The notes under the pieces are model-generated. The model was not told where the DNA came from. It did no database searches and worked only from the letters and a program-made list of their open reading frames with translations. Shown in pieces: positions 25,657 through 34,548 of a stretch of 64,000 nucleotides of DNA. The translations under genes were made by a program, and so were the position numbers. Source of the DNA: JASHUC01 sp035523875 (GTDB lineage Bacteria; Pseudomonadota; Gammaproteobacteria; Steroidobacterales; Steroidobacteraceae); the NCBI GenBank assembly GCA_035523875.1, contig DATKPY010000034.1, forward strand, positions 26,808-90,807, written 5' to 3'. Each line of letters starts with the position of its first letter. Position 1 is the stretch's first letter.

Positions 25657-26907
25657 ATGCTCGATACCGATGTGCTGATCGTCGGAGCCGGACCGGTCGG
25701 CTTGTTGAGTGCGCTCGCGCTCGTGCAGAAGGGCGTGGGAGTCACGGTGATCGAGGCCGATGCGCGCCTCAACGACTCTCCACGCGCCGCGATCTACTTT
25801 CCCTCGACGCTCTGCGCGCTCCAGGAGCTCGGAGTGCTCGAGGATCTCGAGCGGCGCGGGTTTCGCAACGCGCGACTGGGGCACCACGTGCCCGGACTCG
25901 GCTTCCGCGCCCTGATGACACTCGAGGTCCTGCGGGGCATCACCTTCGATTACATGGTCCACGCCGGACAGGACGTGGTCGACGAGGTGGCGCTCGAGCA
26001 CGCGCGGCGCCGCGGTGCGCGCGTGCTCTTCGAGCACTGCCTCACGGGGCTCGAGCAGGACGCGGGCGGCGCAACCGCTCGCATCGCAACTCCCGCGGGC
26101 GAGCGCGTGCTGCGCGCGAGCTGGGTGATCGGAGCGGATGGCGCGCGCAGCACCGTGCGCCATTTGCTCGGAGTGGATTTCGAGGGTCATACCTGGGCAA
26201 ACCGCTTCGTCGCGACGAACGTGTACTGCGATTTCCCGGCAGCCGGCTACGAGCCTGCGAATTTCATCTGCGACCCGGTCTACTCCGGCGTCGTCGCGCT
26301 GCTCGACCGCGAGGGACTGTGGCGCCTCACCTATCAGGAGGACGCCGCCCTTCCCGTGGAGACGTTCATGGAGCGGCTGCCCGAGCGCTACGCGCACTTC
26401 ATCCCCGCGGGCATGCACTACCAGATCAAGGCGGCGCGTCCCTACACCATTCACCAGCGCTGTGCGGCGCGCTTGCGCGTGGGTCGCGTCTGTCTCGCGG
26501 GCGACGCGGCGCACGCGACGAACCCGCTCGGCGGGCTCGGACTGACGACCGGGGTGTGGACCGGACTCATCCTGAGCGACCTGCTCGGCGCAGTGATCGG
26601 CGGCGAGGCCGAGGCCGCGATCCTCGACCGCTTCTCGCAGGAGCGGCGGCGCGTTTTCTGGGAGGTGACCTCGCCCGGGGCGACCGAGAACAAGCGCATG
26701 GCGGAGGAGAAGGATCTCGAGCAGCGCCGGCGGGATCTCGCGACGGTGCAGGCCGCAGCCGATAACCCTGAGATCGCGCGCCTGATGATGGCCTTCCCGT
26801 TCAAAGTGATCGGCGATCCGCTGCGTGAGAATTCGCGCTGGCGCGGGTTCGATCCGACCGCCCCGGCGGGCATCGACCTCTCGGCACGACGCTCTCAGGT
26901 CGGCTGA
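25657..26907 (+). CDS. FAD-dependent aromatic hydroxylase-type monooxygenase
   Basis: 416 residues from ATG 25657 (GGGAA at 9 bases); in-frame starts at 25597 and 25621 exist but add only a few polar residues before the FAD fold. FAD motif VGAGPVGLLSALAL at the N-terminus, a central DG-type segment (GADGARSTVR) and the GDAAHATNPLGGLGL motif near residue 285 identify the para-hydroxybenzoate-hydroxylase/PheA superfamily. It inserts one oxygen into an aromatic ring or similar substrate using NAD(P)H. The length is shorter than PheA/TfdB (about 580), as the thioredoxin-like C-domain is absent. Divergent from the esterase. Confidence 0.87.
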   Translation: MLDTDVLIVGAGPVGLLSALALVQKGVGVTVIEADARLNDSPRAAIYFPSTLCALQELGVLEDLERRGFRNARLGHHVPGLGFRALMTLEVLRGITFDYMVHAGQDVVDEVALEHARRRGARVLFEHCLTGLEQDAGGATARIATPAGERVLRASWVIGADGARSTVRHLLGVDFEGHTWANRFVATNVYCDFPAAGYEPANFICDPVYSGVVALLDREGLWRLTYQEDAALPVETFMERLPERYAHFIPAGMHYQIKAARPYTIHQRCAARLRVGRVCLAGDAAHATNPLGGLGLTTGVWTGLILSDLLGAVIGGEAEAAILDRFSQERRRVFWEVTSPGATENKRMAEEKDLEQRRRDLATVQAAADNPEIARLMMAFPFKVIGDPLRENSRWRGFDPTAPAGIDLSARRSQVG

Positions 26908-26943
26908 GGCGACGCGCAGAGCGGGCGCTCCTGCGGCCGGCCC

Positions 26944-28038
26944 TCAGCTGAGGCCGTTGGCTGCGATCCAGCGCTCGATGACCGCCGCGACGGCGTCGCT
27001 GTTGATCTCGAGCATCATCGCGTGACCGTTGCCGTGCACGCCGTGATCCTCGAGCCGCAGGTGCTCGATGTGCGCGCCGGCCTGACGCAGAAAATCGACC
27101 ACTCCGTGATTGTCGGTCGCCATCCACGAGGCCTCCGCGGTCACGACGACGATCGGAAAGCCCTCAAGGTGCGGCAGGCGGCGCGCCGGCTCCTTCTGCA
27201 CCCGACACGCCACCGTTCCCGCACGCACCGGCGCGCGCTCCTCGAGCTGGAGCTCCGAGGGTGAGGCGGCCGGCGGGTCGAAGGTGAGCGGCGCGGCCGT
27301 CAGGCCCCACTGCAGCGTTCCACCCGCCCGCTCGGTGAAGGGCGGGCCCGAGGGCTCGACTGCGATGATGGCCTTGACGAGGTTCGGGCGCGCATCGGCG
27401 GCGAGCCAGCCGGCCGGACCTCCTGCCGAGTGCGTGAGCAGAATCGCGGGGCCGACCGCATCGAGAAGCTCGGCCATTGCGCGCTGGACATCGCGGTGCG
27501 CCTGCGCGAGGTTCGCCTGATGCGGGCCCGCGCTCGCGAGGAAATGATCGAACAGCCGGTCCCCGAATGTCCCCGGTCCGGGCCACTTGTCGTGCAGGCG
27601 CGCTTGCGGATAGCGATCGGGATAGCGCTCGGGGTGGCAGAACCATTCGGCGAGAAACGCCGTTGGCAGGAGGGGTCCCATCGGTCCGAGCACATCCGGG
27701 TGGAAGGGCGCGCGCCCGTGTCCCGGTCGGTCGACGACGTAGACTGCGTGCCCGCGGCGGACGAACCAGTGAACCCAGCCCTCGCGGCCGTCGACCGTGC
27801 CGAGGAAGTCGAGCCCCTGCCCGCCGCCGCCGTGCACGAGAATGAGCGGCCAGGGATGACGGAGCTCCTGCGGTATCCAGTACTCGACGTACATCGGTGC
27901 GCGCAGCGCTGGACCCGCGGAGGTTTCGCAGCGCTCGCCGCTCACCCAAAAGAAGCCCTGTGCGGCGAGCGTCAGGGCGCCACGGCTCGCGGCGTGCAGC
28001 TCTCCCGGCCGCACCGGCTTGACCGGACCGGTCACCAC
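26944..28038 (-). CDS. Alpha/beta-fold hydrolase (ester/lactone hydrolase)
   Basis: 364 residues from a GTG at 28038 (a second GTG follows directly). The oxyanion segment LILVHGGGGQGLDFLG, nucleophile in LLTHSAGGPAGW, and the C-terminal His in DHGVHGNGHAMM are present. The long insertion after the nucleophile strand and the N-terminal 'ALTLAAQGFFWVSGERCETSAGP' resemble secreted-type hydrolases of this family, but no clear signal peptide is visible at the chosen start. Convergent with the FAD monooxygenase. It likely hydrolyses an ester or lactone from the catabolic pathway. Confidence 0.8.
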   Translation of the reverse strand: MVTGPVKPVRPGELHAASRGALTLAAQGFFWVSGERCETSAGPALRAPMYVEYWIPQELRHPWPLILVHGGGGQGLDFLGTVDGREGWVHWFVRRGHAVYVVDRPGHGRAPFHPDVLGPMGPLLPTAFLAEWFCHPERYPDRYPQARLHDKWPGPGTFGDRLFDHFLASAGPHQANLAQAHRDVQRAMAELLDAVGPAILLTHSAGGPAGWLAADARPNLVKAIIAVEPSGPPFTERAGGTLQWGLTAAPLTFDPPAASPSELQLEERAPVRAGTVACRVQKEPARRLPHLEGFPIVVVTAEASWMATDNHGVVDFLRQAGAHIEHLRLEDHGVHGNGHAMMLEINSDAVAAVIERWIAANGLS

Positions 28039-28161
28039 CGAACTCCGGCTGCTCGCACCGCGCCGGCGTGCTCGCTCCGCAGGAGGCCGCGTTCGTTGAT
28101 CATGAGCACCTCTCGAGCGATGAAGGTCGCGACGCTACTCGCGCGGCAGCCTGGCCGGGGC

Positions 28162-28440
28162 CTACGGAGCGCGGTAGCGCCCGTCGGCCAATTTGGCGTC
28201 GATCAGGGCCTCCGCCGCCACCCAATCCTCGAGCTCATGCCCGGCGCCGAAGCCGCGACGTTCGGCCAGGAAGTATGCCGCCTCGCAGATCATCGCGTAG
28301 CGCTGCGCGGCCGTAATCGGCGCCTGCATCCGCGAGAGCAGCGCCTGGGGCGCGCGCGCCGTCGCGGCCGTGCGTGGCAACGGTGCGTCGGCCGGTCGTT
28401 GCGACCCCTTTCGGCTGCGGGATTTTGCGATCTCGGTCAT
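28162..28440 (-). CDS. DUF2934 family small protein
   Basis: 92 residues from the ATG at 28440, which has GAGGAG upstream. The C-terminal part (AMICEAAYFLAERRGFGAGHELEDWVAAEALIDAKL) is the DUF2934 signature, found in small proteobacterial proteins of unknown function, often near stress genes. The N-terminal half is basic and low-complexity. A longer reading frame extends to 28500 but the ribosome site supports 28440. The 229 bases to the next gene at 28670 hold no further gene that I can support. Confidence 0.7.
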   Translation of the reverse strand: MTEIAKSRSRKGSQRPADAPLPRTAATARAPQALLSRMQAPITAAQRYAMICEAAYFLAERRGFGAGHELEDWVAAEALIDAKLADGRYRAP

Positions 28441-28669
28441 CGCGGTCACTCCTCGGGTTCCGATTTTGGCGATCCTCCGCGCGCCGCTCCGATCGTGCAA
28501 TACGAGCTTCTACGAACGAGCCGGCGGGCACTCGCTGCGCGCAGTCGCTCCGTGGCGGCGCGTACTGCGCCACGCGCAAGTACCTATACCGCGCACCGGC
28601 GTCCGAGCCTAGGATCGATCGCAAGGACGTGAGGCCGCGCGAGGCAGCGGGCCCAAGGGCAGGTAACGT

Positions 28670-29341
28670 ATGACAACCGAACGAATGCCGAGACTGATCG
28701 CATCCATCGTGGTCGCAAGCGCGCTCATGGTTGCGGCCGCGGGAACCGGGCTCGCGCAGCGGAGCGGTGCTGCGCCTGCGCACGGCGCCGCGGGCGCGCA
28801 CGCGGGCGGCGCGCCCCGCGCTGGCGGTGGCGGTGCGGCTCCTGGACGCGGCAGCTACGGAGGCGGATACCGCGGCGGATACTCCGGATACGGATATGGC
28901 TCGCGCGGATATGGATGGGGTTCGCGCTGGGGCTGGGGAGCGGGTTACGGCTGGGGGTGGGGCTGGCCGCTCGGGGTTTATATCGCTTCGCTCCCGCTTT
29001 ACTACTCGACGCTGTGGTGGGGCGGCATTCCCTACTACTATGCCGACGGCAATTATTATGCGTGGGACGACAGCGTCGGTGAGTACCAGCAGATTGAGCC
29101 GCCCGGCGCAGTCGCTCAGCAGGCGACGGGCGCACCGGCGGGCTCGATGGAGCTCTTTGCGTACCCGAAGAGCGGGCAGAGCGATTCGCAGCAGGCGAGC
29201 GACAAGGCCGAATGCCGCCGCTGGGCCGAGGCACAGAGCGGATTCGATCCGGCGGCCTCCAACGCGATGGATGCGCGCCGGCAGGATTACCTCCGCGCCG
29301 AGGCCGCTTGCCTGGAGGGGCGCGGATACAGTGTGGAGTAG
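28670..29341 (+). CDS. Secreted Gly/Tyr/Trp-rich protein
   Basis: 223 residues. A signal peptide (LIASIVVASALMVAAAGTGLAQ) is followed by about 75 residues rich in Gly, Tyr, Arg and Trp with short repeats such as GYGYGS and GWGWGW, then a hydrophobic YIASLPLYYSTLWWGGIPYYYADGNYY stretch, and a C-terminal globular part (DKAECRRWAEAQSGFDP...DYLRAEAACLEGRGYSV) with two cysteines. The C-terminal unit resembles the short Cys-containing repeats found in periplasmic 'glycine zipper'-associated or DUF6515-type proteins. Function unknown; envelope-associated by composition. Located just upstream of the universal stress protein. Confidence 0.65.
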   Translation: MTTERMPRLIASIVVASALMVAAAGTGLAQRSGAAPAHGAAGAHAGGAPRAGGGGAAPGRGSYGGGYRGGYSGYGYGSRGYGWGSRWGWGAGYGWGWGWPLGVYIASLPLYYSTLWWGGIPYYYADGNYYAWDDSVGEYQQIEPPGAVAQQATGAPAGSMELFAYPKSGQSDSQQASDKAECRRWAEAQSGFDPAASNAMDARRQDYLRAEAACLEGRGYSVE

Positions 29342-29389
29342 GGGATTGATTGGCGGCACCTGCGGGCTGCAGGGAGGAGGAGTTCGACC

Positions 29390-29872
29390 ATGTACAAGCG
29401 CATTCTCGTACCATTTGACGGGAGCCCCACGGCGAAGCTCGGTTTGAGCGAGGCGATCAAGCTCGCCAAGGAGCAGGGTGCGACGCTGCGCATCGTTCAC
29501 GTTCTCAACGAATGGCTCGCGGTGTCCCCCGATGCCTCGGGCGCCGATCTTGGACCGGTCGTCGAAGGGCTGCGCGCCGCGGGCGAGGCGATCCTCGATG
29601 AGGCGGACAAGGCCGCGCGCGCGGCCGGGGTGGATGCGCATACGGTGCTCGTGGAGGAGATGGGGGATCCGGCGGGTGTGCAGATCGTCCGCGACGCGCG
29701 CGAGTGGCCCGCGGATCTGATCGTCTGCGGCACGCACGGCCGACGGGGCGTTCGGCGGCTCCTGCTCGGGAGCGACGCCGAGTACGTGGTGCGCCATTCG
29801 CCGATGCCAGTGCTCACGGTGCGCGGCGAAGCCGCGCCCGAGGAGCCCTCTTCACCCCTCACTGTCGGGTGA
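29390..29872 (+). CDS. Universal stress protein (UspA family)
   Basis: 160 residues. The N-terminus YKRILVPFDGSPTAKLGLSEAIKLAKEQGA and the ATP-binding motif GTHGRRGVRRLLLGSDAEYVVRHSPMPVLTV (G-x2-G-x9-G-S pattern) mark an ATP-binding UspA-type protein. The ribosome site is strong (GGAGGAGG). Such proteins support survival under stress and often sit beside energy-metabolism genes, as here next to the N-ATPase operon, with which its last 14 bases overlap convergently. Confidence 0.9.
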   Translation: MYKRILVPFDGSPTAKLGLSEAIKLAKEQGATLRIVHVLNEWLAVSPDASGADLGPVVEGLRAAGEAILDEADKAARAAGVDAHTVLVEEMGDPAGVQIVRDAREWPADLIVCGTHGRRGVRRLLLGSDAEYVVRHSPMPVLTVRGEAAPEEPSSPLTVG

Positions 29873-30710
29873 TGCTCGCGGCGCCCGTCACGATGTCGAG
29901 CAGCTCCGCGGTGATCTCTTCCTGGCGCGCCTGACGAGCCTGCTGCTGCAGCTCCTCGAGCCGCTTCGCGACGTTGTCGTGCGCGGCCTCCATCGCGGCG
30001 AACCGCGCCGCATTCTCGCTCGCGAGCGCGTCGGTGGCTGCCCGCGTCAGTCGCGCAAACACGTATTCGGCGATGAGCTTCTCGAGAAGCTCCGCGGGCG
30101 CGAGATTGTGTAGCGGCGGCAGCTGCGCCCGCGTTCCGACGGGGCGTTTGAGGTCGATGGGGAACAGCGTGCGGCGCTCGATCGTGGGCGCAGCGCTGCG
30201 CCGGTAGCGGGCGAAGATCATCCGTGCTTCACGGACCTCCCCCGCGGAGATCGCCCGGTAGAGCTCGGCGAGGATGTGCCGGACCGTGTCCGGAACCGAG
30301 GCGAGGCGTGTCGGGAGCGGCAATCGCCAGCCGATTCTCAAGCCGCGCTCTTCGGCGAGGGCCGCTCCGCGGCTTCCGAGCGGGCAGAGCACGTCGCTCG
30401 CGCCCAGATCCTCGCATGCCGCATCGAGCAGGCGCTCGTTGAGTCCGCCCACGAAGCCGCTCTCGCTCAGAAAGACGATCACCAGCCGCACCGATCGCGC
30501 CGGGGCGCGGGTCGTTGCGGAACCCTCGGGCGTCAATTGCAGCGCATCCGCGATCGCCGTCGCGATCGTGGCCGCGTACTGGCGGATGCCGTCGAGCGCC
30601 TTCACGGCCTCCTGGACGCGCATGCTCGCAAGCGAGCGCAGCGCAGCGACAATCTGCTCGAGCTCCGTGAGGCTCGCAACGCGATCCTGGAGCTCGGCGA
30701 GGCGTGTCAC
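29859..30710 (-). CDS. atpG: N-type ATPase gamma subunit (AtpG)
   Basis: Central-stalk subunit, 283 residues. N-terminal helix TRLAELQDRVASLTELEQIVAALRSLASMRVQEA and C-terminal helix FAAMEAAHDNVAKRLEELQQQARQARQEEITAELLDIVTGA are the two coiled-coil ends typical of gamma. The sequence is much diverged from standard AtpG in between, as known for N-ATPases. GTG start at 30710 overlaps the atpA stop by four bases (GTGA). Last gene of the atpDCQRBEFAG operon. It couples rotation of the c ring to alpha/beta catalysis at the membrane. Confidence 0.9.
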   Translation of the reverse strand: MTRLAELQDRVASLTELEQIVAALRSLASMRVQEAVKALDGIRQYAATIATAIADALQLTPEGSATTRAPARSVRLVIVFLSESGFVGGLNERLLDAACEDLGASDVLCPLGSRGAALAEERGLRIGWRLPLPTRLASVPDTVRHILAELYRAISAGEVREARMIFARYRRSAAPTIERRTLFPIDLKRPVGTRAQLPPLHNLAPAELLEKLIAEYVFARLTRAATDALASENAARFAAMEAAHDNVAKRLEELQQQARQARQEEITAELLDIVTGAASITRQ

Positions 30711-32266
30711 GAGGATCCGCTCCGGCTCGCCGTGGCAGGGGGCGCCGCGGCAGCCGCGAGCGGGCGCGCGAGCGAGGCGAGCGCCTCCTTCAGCCGCGCG
30801 CGCTCCCCATCGGAGAGTGCGGGCGACTGGTCCGTGAGTGCCAGCACCTCGGGGCAGTGCACCGCGAGCGCATCGCGGAGTCCCGAGCGAAATTGAGCGA
30901 TGCACTCGAGCGGAACACCATCGAGCACCCGCTCGCCCACGGCGAGGAGCAGTGCAACCTCCTCCCCGAGACTGAGCGGTGCGAACTGCGGCTGGCTCAG
31001 CACCGCGCGCATCCGCCGCCCGTGCTCGATCACCTTGCGGGTGCGCTCATCGACCATGGTCCCGAATCGAGTGAATACCTCGAGCTCGAGGAATTGCGCG
31101 TAATCGAGCCGCAGACTCTCCGACAGCGGCTTGAGCGCGGGGGCCTGTGCCTTGCCGCCCACCCGCGAGACGCTCCGGCCGACATCGATGGCGGGCTTCT
31201 GACCCTCGTAGAAGAGCCGCGGGTCGAGGTAGATCTGCCCGTCGGTAATCGAGATCAAGTTGGTCGGAATGTAGGCGCTCAAGTTTCCGGCCTGAGTCTC
31301 GGCGATGGGCAGTGCCGTGAGTGAGCCGCCGCCCCGCTCCGCGGAGAGCTTCGCCGAGCGCTCGAGAAGCCGCGAGTGAATATAGAAGATGTCGCCCGGA
31401 TAGGCCTCGCGTCCCGGCGGTCGCTGCAGCAGGAGCGAGAGCTGCCGGTAGGCGGCGGCGTGCTTGGTGAGGTCGTCGATGACGAGCAGCACGTCGTGGC
31501 CGCGGGACATGAAGTATTCCCCCATTGCACAGGCGGCGTAGGGAGTGAGCCACTGCAGTCCCGGGAGCGCATCGGCCGCGCCGATGACGTAGATGCACCG
31601 CTCGGGTGCCCCATGGAGGCGTACCGCATCGATCACGCGTGCCACCGACGATGATTTCTGGCCTACGGCGGCGTAGATCGAGATCACATCGGTCGCGCGC
31701 TGATTGATGATGGCGTCGACGGCGATGGCCGTCTTGCCGGTGCCGCGGTCGCCGATGATGAGCTCACGCTGGCCGCGGCCGAGCGGGATCGTGGCGTCGA
31801 TGACGAGGATTCCGGTTGCCAGCGGTCGCGATACGAGTGCGCGCTCCACGATCTGCGGCGCCGGCTCCTCGATCGGCGCGAACGTGGTCGCGGCGATCGG
31901 CTCACCGCCGTCGAGCGGGGCTCCGAGCGGATCGACCGCACGCCCGAGCAGCGCCTCGCCGACCGGTACCCGGGCGACCTCTCCCGTGCCGTGCACGAGA
32001 CTGCCGGCGGCGACCGCGGGGGACTCACCGAGCAGCACGCAGCCGATCGTCTCCTCGCCGAGATCGACGGCGAGCCCATGTGCGCCACCGGCAAACTGAA
32101 GCAGCTCGTCGAGTCGCGTGTCAGGCAGCCCCGAGACCGTGGCGACCCCGTCGCCCACGCGCACGACTCGACCGATTTGCTCGAGCTGCGGAGCGAGCGG
32201 CGCGGCACCGATCCGTCCGGAACGTTCGGCGAGCCAGTGGTGCAGATCGTCGCTCAATGTCGGCAT
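30707..32266 (-). CDS. atpA: N-type ATPase alpha subunit (AtpA)
   Basis: 519 residues from ATG 32266. Nucleotide-binding P-loop GDRGTGKT, the downstream IYAAVGQKSSSVARV segment and YAACAMGEYFMSRGHDVLLVIDDLTKHAAAYR, plus the alpha-type arginine region SRVGGKAQAPALK, identify the regulatory alpha subunit of F-type ATPases. It is overlapped by atpG and lies 13 bases after atpF. A delta subunit gene normally sits between atpF and atpA in standard operons and is absent here, as in N-ATPases, where subunit b is extended instead. Confidence 0.95.
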   Translation of the reverse strand: MPTLSDDLHHWLAERSGRIGAAPLAPQLEQIGRVVRVGDGVATVSGLPDTRLDELLQFAGGAHGLAVDLGEETIGCVLLGESPAVAAGSLVHGTGEVARVPVGEALLGRAVDPLGAPLDGGEPIAATTFAPIEEPAPQIVERALVSRPLATGILVIDATIPLGRGQRELIIGDRGTGKTAIAVDAIINQRATDVISIYAAVGQKSSSVARVIDAVRLHGAPERCIYVIGAADALPGLQWLTPYAACAMGEYFMSRGHDVLLVIDDLTKHAAAYRQLSLLLQRPPGREAYPGDIFYIHSRLLERSAKLSAERGGGSLTALPIAETQAGNLSAYIPTNLISITDGQIYLDPRLFYEGQKPAIDVGRSVSRVGGKAQAPALKPLSESLRLDYAQFLELEVFTRFGTMVDERTRKVIEHGRRMRAVLSQPQFAPLSLGEEVALLLAVGERVLDGVPLECIAQFRSGLRDALAVHCPEVLALTDQSPALSDGERARLKEALASLARPLAAAAAPPATASRSGSS

Positions 32267-32279
32267 ACGGCTTGCCGCC

Positions 32280-33023
32280 TCAGCCGCGCTCGAGCTCGGC
32301 GCGGATCGCCTGCGCCGCGCTCTTGAGCGAGAACGACACGATGGTATTGGGGAAGTGCAGCTCCGCGCCGGCAACGAGCTTGGCATCGACCGCGAACGAC
32401 ACCTGCACGGGACACCCGAGCGCCTGCGCGAGCCGCGCGCGCCACGCGGCAGCCGCCTGCTCGGAAAGTGCGGAGGCCGTCAGGACGTCGAGTGCGCCCG
32501 CACCCGCGAGCTGGCGCACGAGCGCATCGCGCTCGGGGCTCGGTAGCGCGGTGAGGTAGAGTCCGATGCGCTCGAGCCACGCCTGCGCGCGCAGCTCGTG
32601 CGGCAGCTCGAGGAGCACGCGCCGTGCGACCTCGACGCCGAGATCGACTGCGGCATGGCGCGCCGCCTCGAGCGCCTGCGTGCGCTCCGAGGCGAGTGTG
32701 CCGCGCGCCTGCTCGAGCATCGCGGCCGCCTCGCGCCCGGCGGCCGCGCGCTCGGTCGCGGTCGCCTCTTTGGCCTCCGCCGCGGCCGCCGCGAGGACCG
32801 CGGCCCGCTCGGCCGCGAGCGCGGCGCGCTCGCGCTCGAGCGCGGCGAGCTGAGCCTTGGCATCGCCTTCCGTCCGCTGCGCCTCGGCGAGCTCGCGATC
32901 GAGCCCCGCACGGCGCGCGTCCACCATCTTGAGGACGGGACGATAGAGAAAGTGCTGCAGCAGCCACACCAGCACGGCGAAGTTCACCGTCTGCAGCAGC
33001 AGTGTCGTCCAGGAGAAGTGCAT
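32280..33023 (-). CDS. atpF: N-type ATPase subunit b (AtpF), extended form
   Basis: 247 residues, much longer than the usual b subunit (about 156). N-terminal membrane helix TTLLLQTVNFAVLVWLLQHFLY followed by a charged Ala/Glu/Arg-rich coiled coil to about residue 135, then a folded C-terminal part (ELPHELRAQAWLERIGLYLTALP ... FSLKSAAQAIRAELERG) that appears delta-like. This agrees with the description of N-ATPases, which lack a separate delta subunit. Forms the peripheral stalk. It is 7 bases from atpE and 13 from atpA. Confidence 0.93.
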   Translation of the reverse strand: MHFSWTTLLLQTVNFAVLVWLLQHFLYRPVLKMVDARRAGLDRELAEAQRTEGDAKAQLAALERERAALAAERAAVLAAAAAEAKEATATERAAAGREAAAMLEQARGTLASERTQALEAARHAAVDLGVEVARRVLLELPHELRAQAWLERIGLYLTALPSPERDALVRQLAGAGALDVLTASALSEQAAAAWRARLAQALGCPVQVSFAVDAKLVAGAELHFPNTIVSFSLKSAAQAIRAELERG

Positions 33024-33030
33024 GCGGGCT

Positions 33031-33270
33031 TTAGGCGTACGGATTGGCGAACAACAGGAGAAGCGCCACCACCAGGCAGTAGATGGCCATCGTCTCGATC
33101 ATGGCGAGCCCGACGAAGAGCGTGCGCGAGATCGTCCCCGCCGCCTCCGGCTGGCGAGCGATGGCGTCCATCGCCGCCGCGACCGAGCGGCCCTCGGCGA
33201 GCGCGGGGCCGATGGATCCGATCGAGACCGCGACCGCGGCACCGATGATGCTGATGAGCTTGGCGTCCAT
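33031..33270 (-). CDS. atpE: N-type ATPase c subunit (AtpE) with two-carboxylate ion site
   Basis: 79-residue membrane rotor subunit with two hydrophobic helices. The ion-carrying carboxylate is Glu59 (AMIETMAIY). The first helix carries Glu26 in SIGPALAEG, where the Na+-binding c subunit of Ilyobacter has Gln in IGPGVGQG, giving two carboxylates at the ion site. Thr60 and Tyr64 align with Ser66 and Tyr70 of Na+-type sites. Loop is ARQPEA. Such double-carboxylate sites are known from Fusobacterium and N-ATPases; whether H+ or Na+ is carried cannot be decided. It lies 26 bases after atpB. Confidence 0.95.
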   Translation of the reverse strand: MDAKLISIIGAAVAVSIGSIGPALAEGRSVAAAMDAIARQPEAAGTISRTLFVGLAMIETMAIYCLVVALLLLFANPYA

Positions 33271-33296
33271 AGATGACTCTCGAGCGCTGCTGAACT

Positions 33297-33968
33297 TTAG
33301 GATGATTCGCCGCCGCCGGCTGCAGCGCCGATGAAGACGGTGGCGAGAACGGTGAAGATGTAGGCCTGGACCACTCCGACGAGGACCTCGAGCGCCATGA
33401 GCGGAATGGGCACGAGCAGCCCGGCGAGCGCGATGGTGAGCGCGATCACGAACTCACCGCTCATGATGTTGCCGAACAGACGCACCATGAGCGAGAACGT
33501 GCGCGTCACCTCCGAGATCACGTTGAGCGGCAGCATGACGAGCTTGGGCTTCGCGAAGCTCGCGAGATAGCCGAGCGGCCCGAGCGAGCGGGCGCCGAAA
33601 TAATGCACCGCGAAGAACACGATGAGCGCGAGCGCCGCCGGCGTCTCGATCTTGCCGGTCGGCGCCTCGACGCCGGGTACGAGACCCGATAGGTTGGCGG
33701 CGATGAGATAGATGAACAGGGTGGCGATGAGCGGTAGATACGGCCGCGCGTCCTTGCGGATGACCTCCTCGATCTGGGCCGAGATTGCGGTGACGAGCAG
33801 CTCCAGGATCATTTGACGCCGCGACGGCGCGACGGCGAGGCGGCGGGTGAGCGCCCACGAGCCCAATGCGAGCACCGCCATGATGACCCAGGTCGTGAGC
33901 ACGGGCCGAGTGATGGCGAGCGGTCCGAGGTGCGCGACCACGAGACTGGACAGCGGCGAGGGGTGCAT
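33297..33968 (-). CDS. atpB: N-type ATPase subunit a (AtpB)
   Basis: 223-residue stator channel subunit with about five membrane helices. The essential Arg is in SLMVRLFGNIMSGEF, and GLVPGVEAPTG precedes the helix IETPAALALIVFFAVHYFG. ATG 33968 overlaps the atpR stop by one base (TGATG). Together with the c ring it forms the ion path. Length agrees with other N-ATPase a subunits, shorter than in classical operons (about 270). Confidence 0.93.
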   Translation of the reverse strand: MHPSPLSSLVVAHLGPLAITRPVLTTWVIMAVLALGSWALTRRLAVAPSRRQMILELLVTAISAQIEEVIRKDARPYLPLIATLFIYLIAANLSGLVPGVEAPTGKIETPAALALIVFFAVHYFGARSLGPLGYLASFAKPKLVMLPLNVISEVTRTFSLMVRLFGNIMSGEFVIALTIALAGLLVPIPLMALEVLVGVVQAYIFTVLATVFIGAAAGGGESS

Positions 33969-34255
33969 CAGGGGCTCCGCGGGCAGGCGCGCAGCGCCCA
34001 ACCCCGCGCGGCCAGGAAGCCGATGAGACTCGCGAGCAGCGGCAGCGCCCCCAGGCGCCCGAGCACGGCAAAGAACGCGGCCGCGCCAACGAGCCGCGCC
34101 GCGGTGAGCGCAAGGGGCGCGAACCGGCTCGCCCCGCTCGAGAGTCCCTCGACCGAGCGGCGCAGCAGCGCAAAATACCCGCGCCCGAGTGCACCCCCGG
34201 CCGCCGCAGCGCCGAGCGCGGCCGCAACCGTCATGAGCGGCGGAGCGGCACTCAT
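33968..34255 (-). CDS. atpR: N-ATPase accessory subunit AtpR
   Basis: 95-residue integral membrane protein with about three hydrophobic segments and a conserved LGRGYFALLRRSVEGL loop. AtpR is unique to N-ATPase operons and lies between atpQ and atpB, as here. It is thought to assist assembly or ion conduction with subunit c, having membrane-embedded Arg residues that may pair with c. Start ATG 34255 overlaps atpQ by four bases (ATGA). Confidence 0.85.
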   Translation of the reverse strand: MSAAPPLMTVAAALGAAAAGGALGRGYFALLRRSVEGLSSGASRFAPLALTAARLVGAAAFFAVLGRLGALPLLASLIGFLAARGWALRACPRSP

Positions 34256-34548
34256 CCGCGACGCACCCGCTGCCAGGCGAGGGAACAGCCGAGGGCGAGA
34301 CCGGCCGTGAGCAGGCCGAGCGTCCAGAACAGTCCGCTTCGAAAGTGCCGATCGAGGAGGCGGCCGGCAAAGATTCCGAGCAGCGTCGGGATGACGATTG
34401 TCCAGCCGATCACCCCGATCAGGGCGAGATCCTGTCCAATCGAGCGGCGCCCTTCGCGTAGCCCGCGCTCAAGACGCTCGCGTCGCGTGCGCACGGCCGC
34501 ATCGAGGCGCTCCTCGTGCGCTCCGTCGGTGGGCGGATCCGTCGTCAC
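34252..34548 (-). CDS. atpQ: N-ATPase accessory subunit AtpQ (AtpI-like)
   Basis: 98 residues: a charged N-terminus, then two membrane helices with GVIGWTIVIPTLLGIFAGRLLDRHF, matching the AtpI/AtpQ family. AtpI-type proteins assist c-ring assembly. The GTG start at 34548 overlaps the atpC stop by four bases. Its place after atpC and before atpR is diagnostic for the N-type operon. Confidence 0.83.
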   Translation of the reverse strand: MTTDPPTDGAHEERLDAAVRTRRERLERGLREGRRSIGQDLALIGVIGWTIVIPTLLGIFAGRLLDRHFRSGLFWTLGLLTAGLALGCSLAWQRVRRG

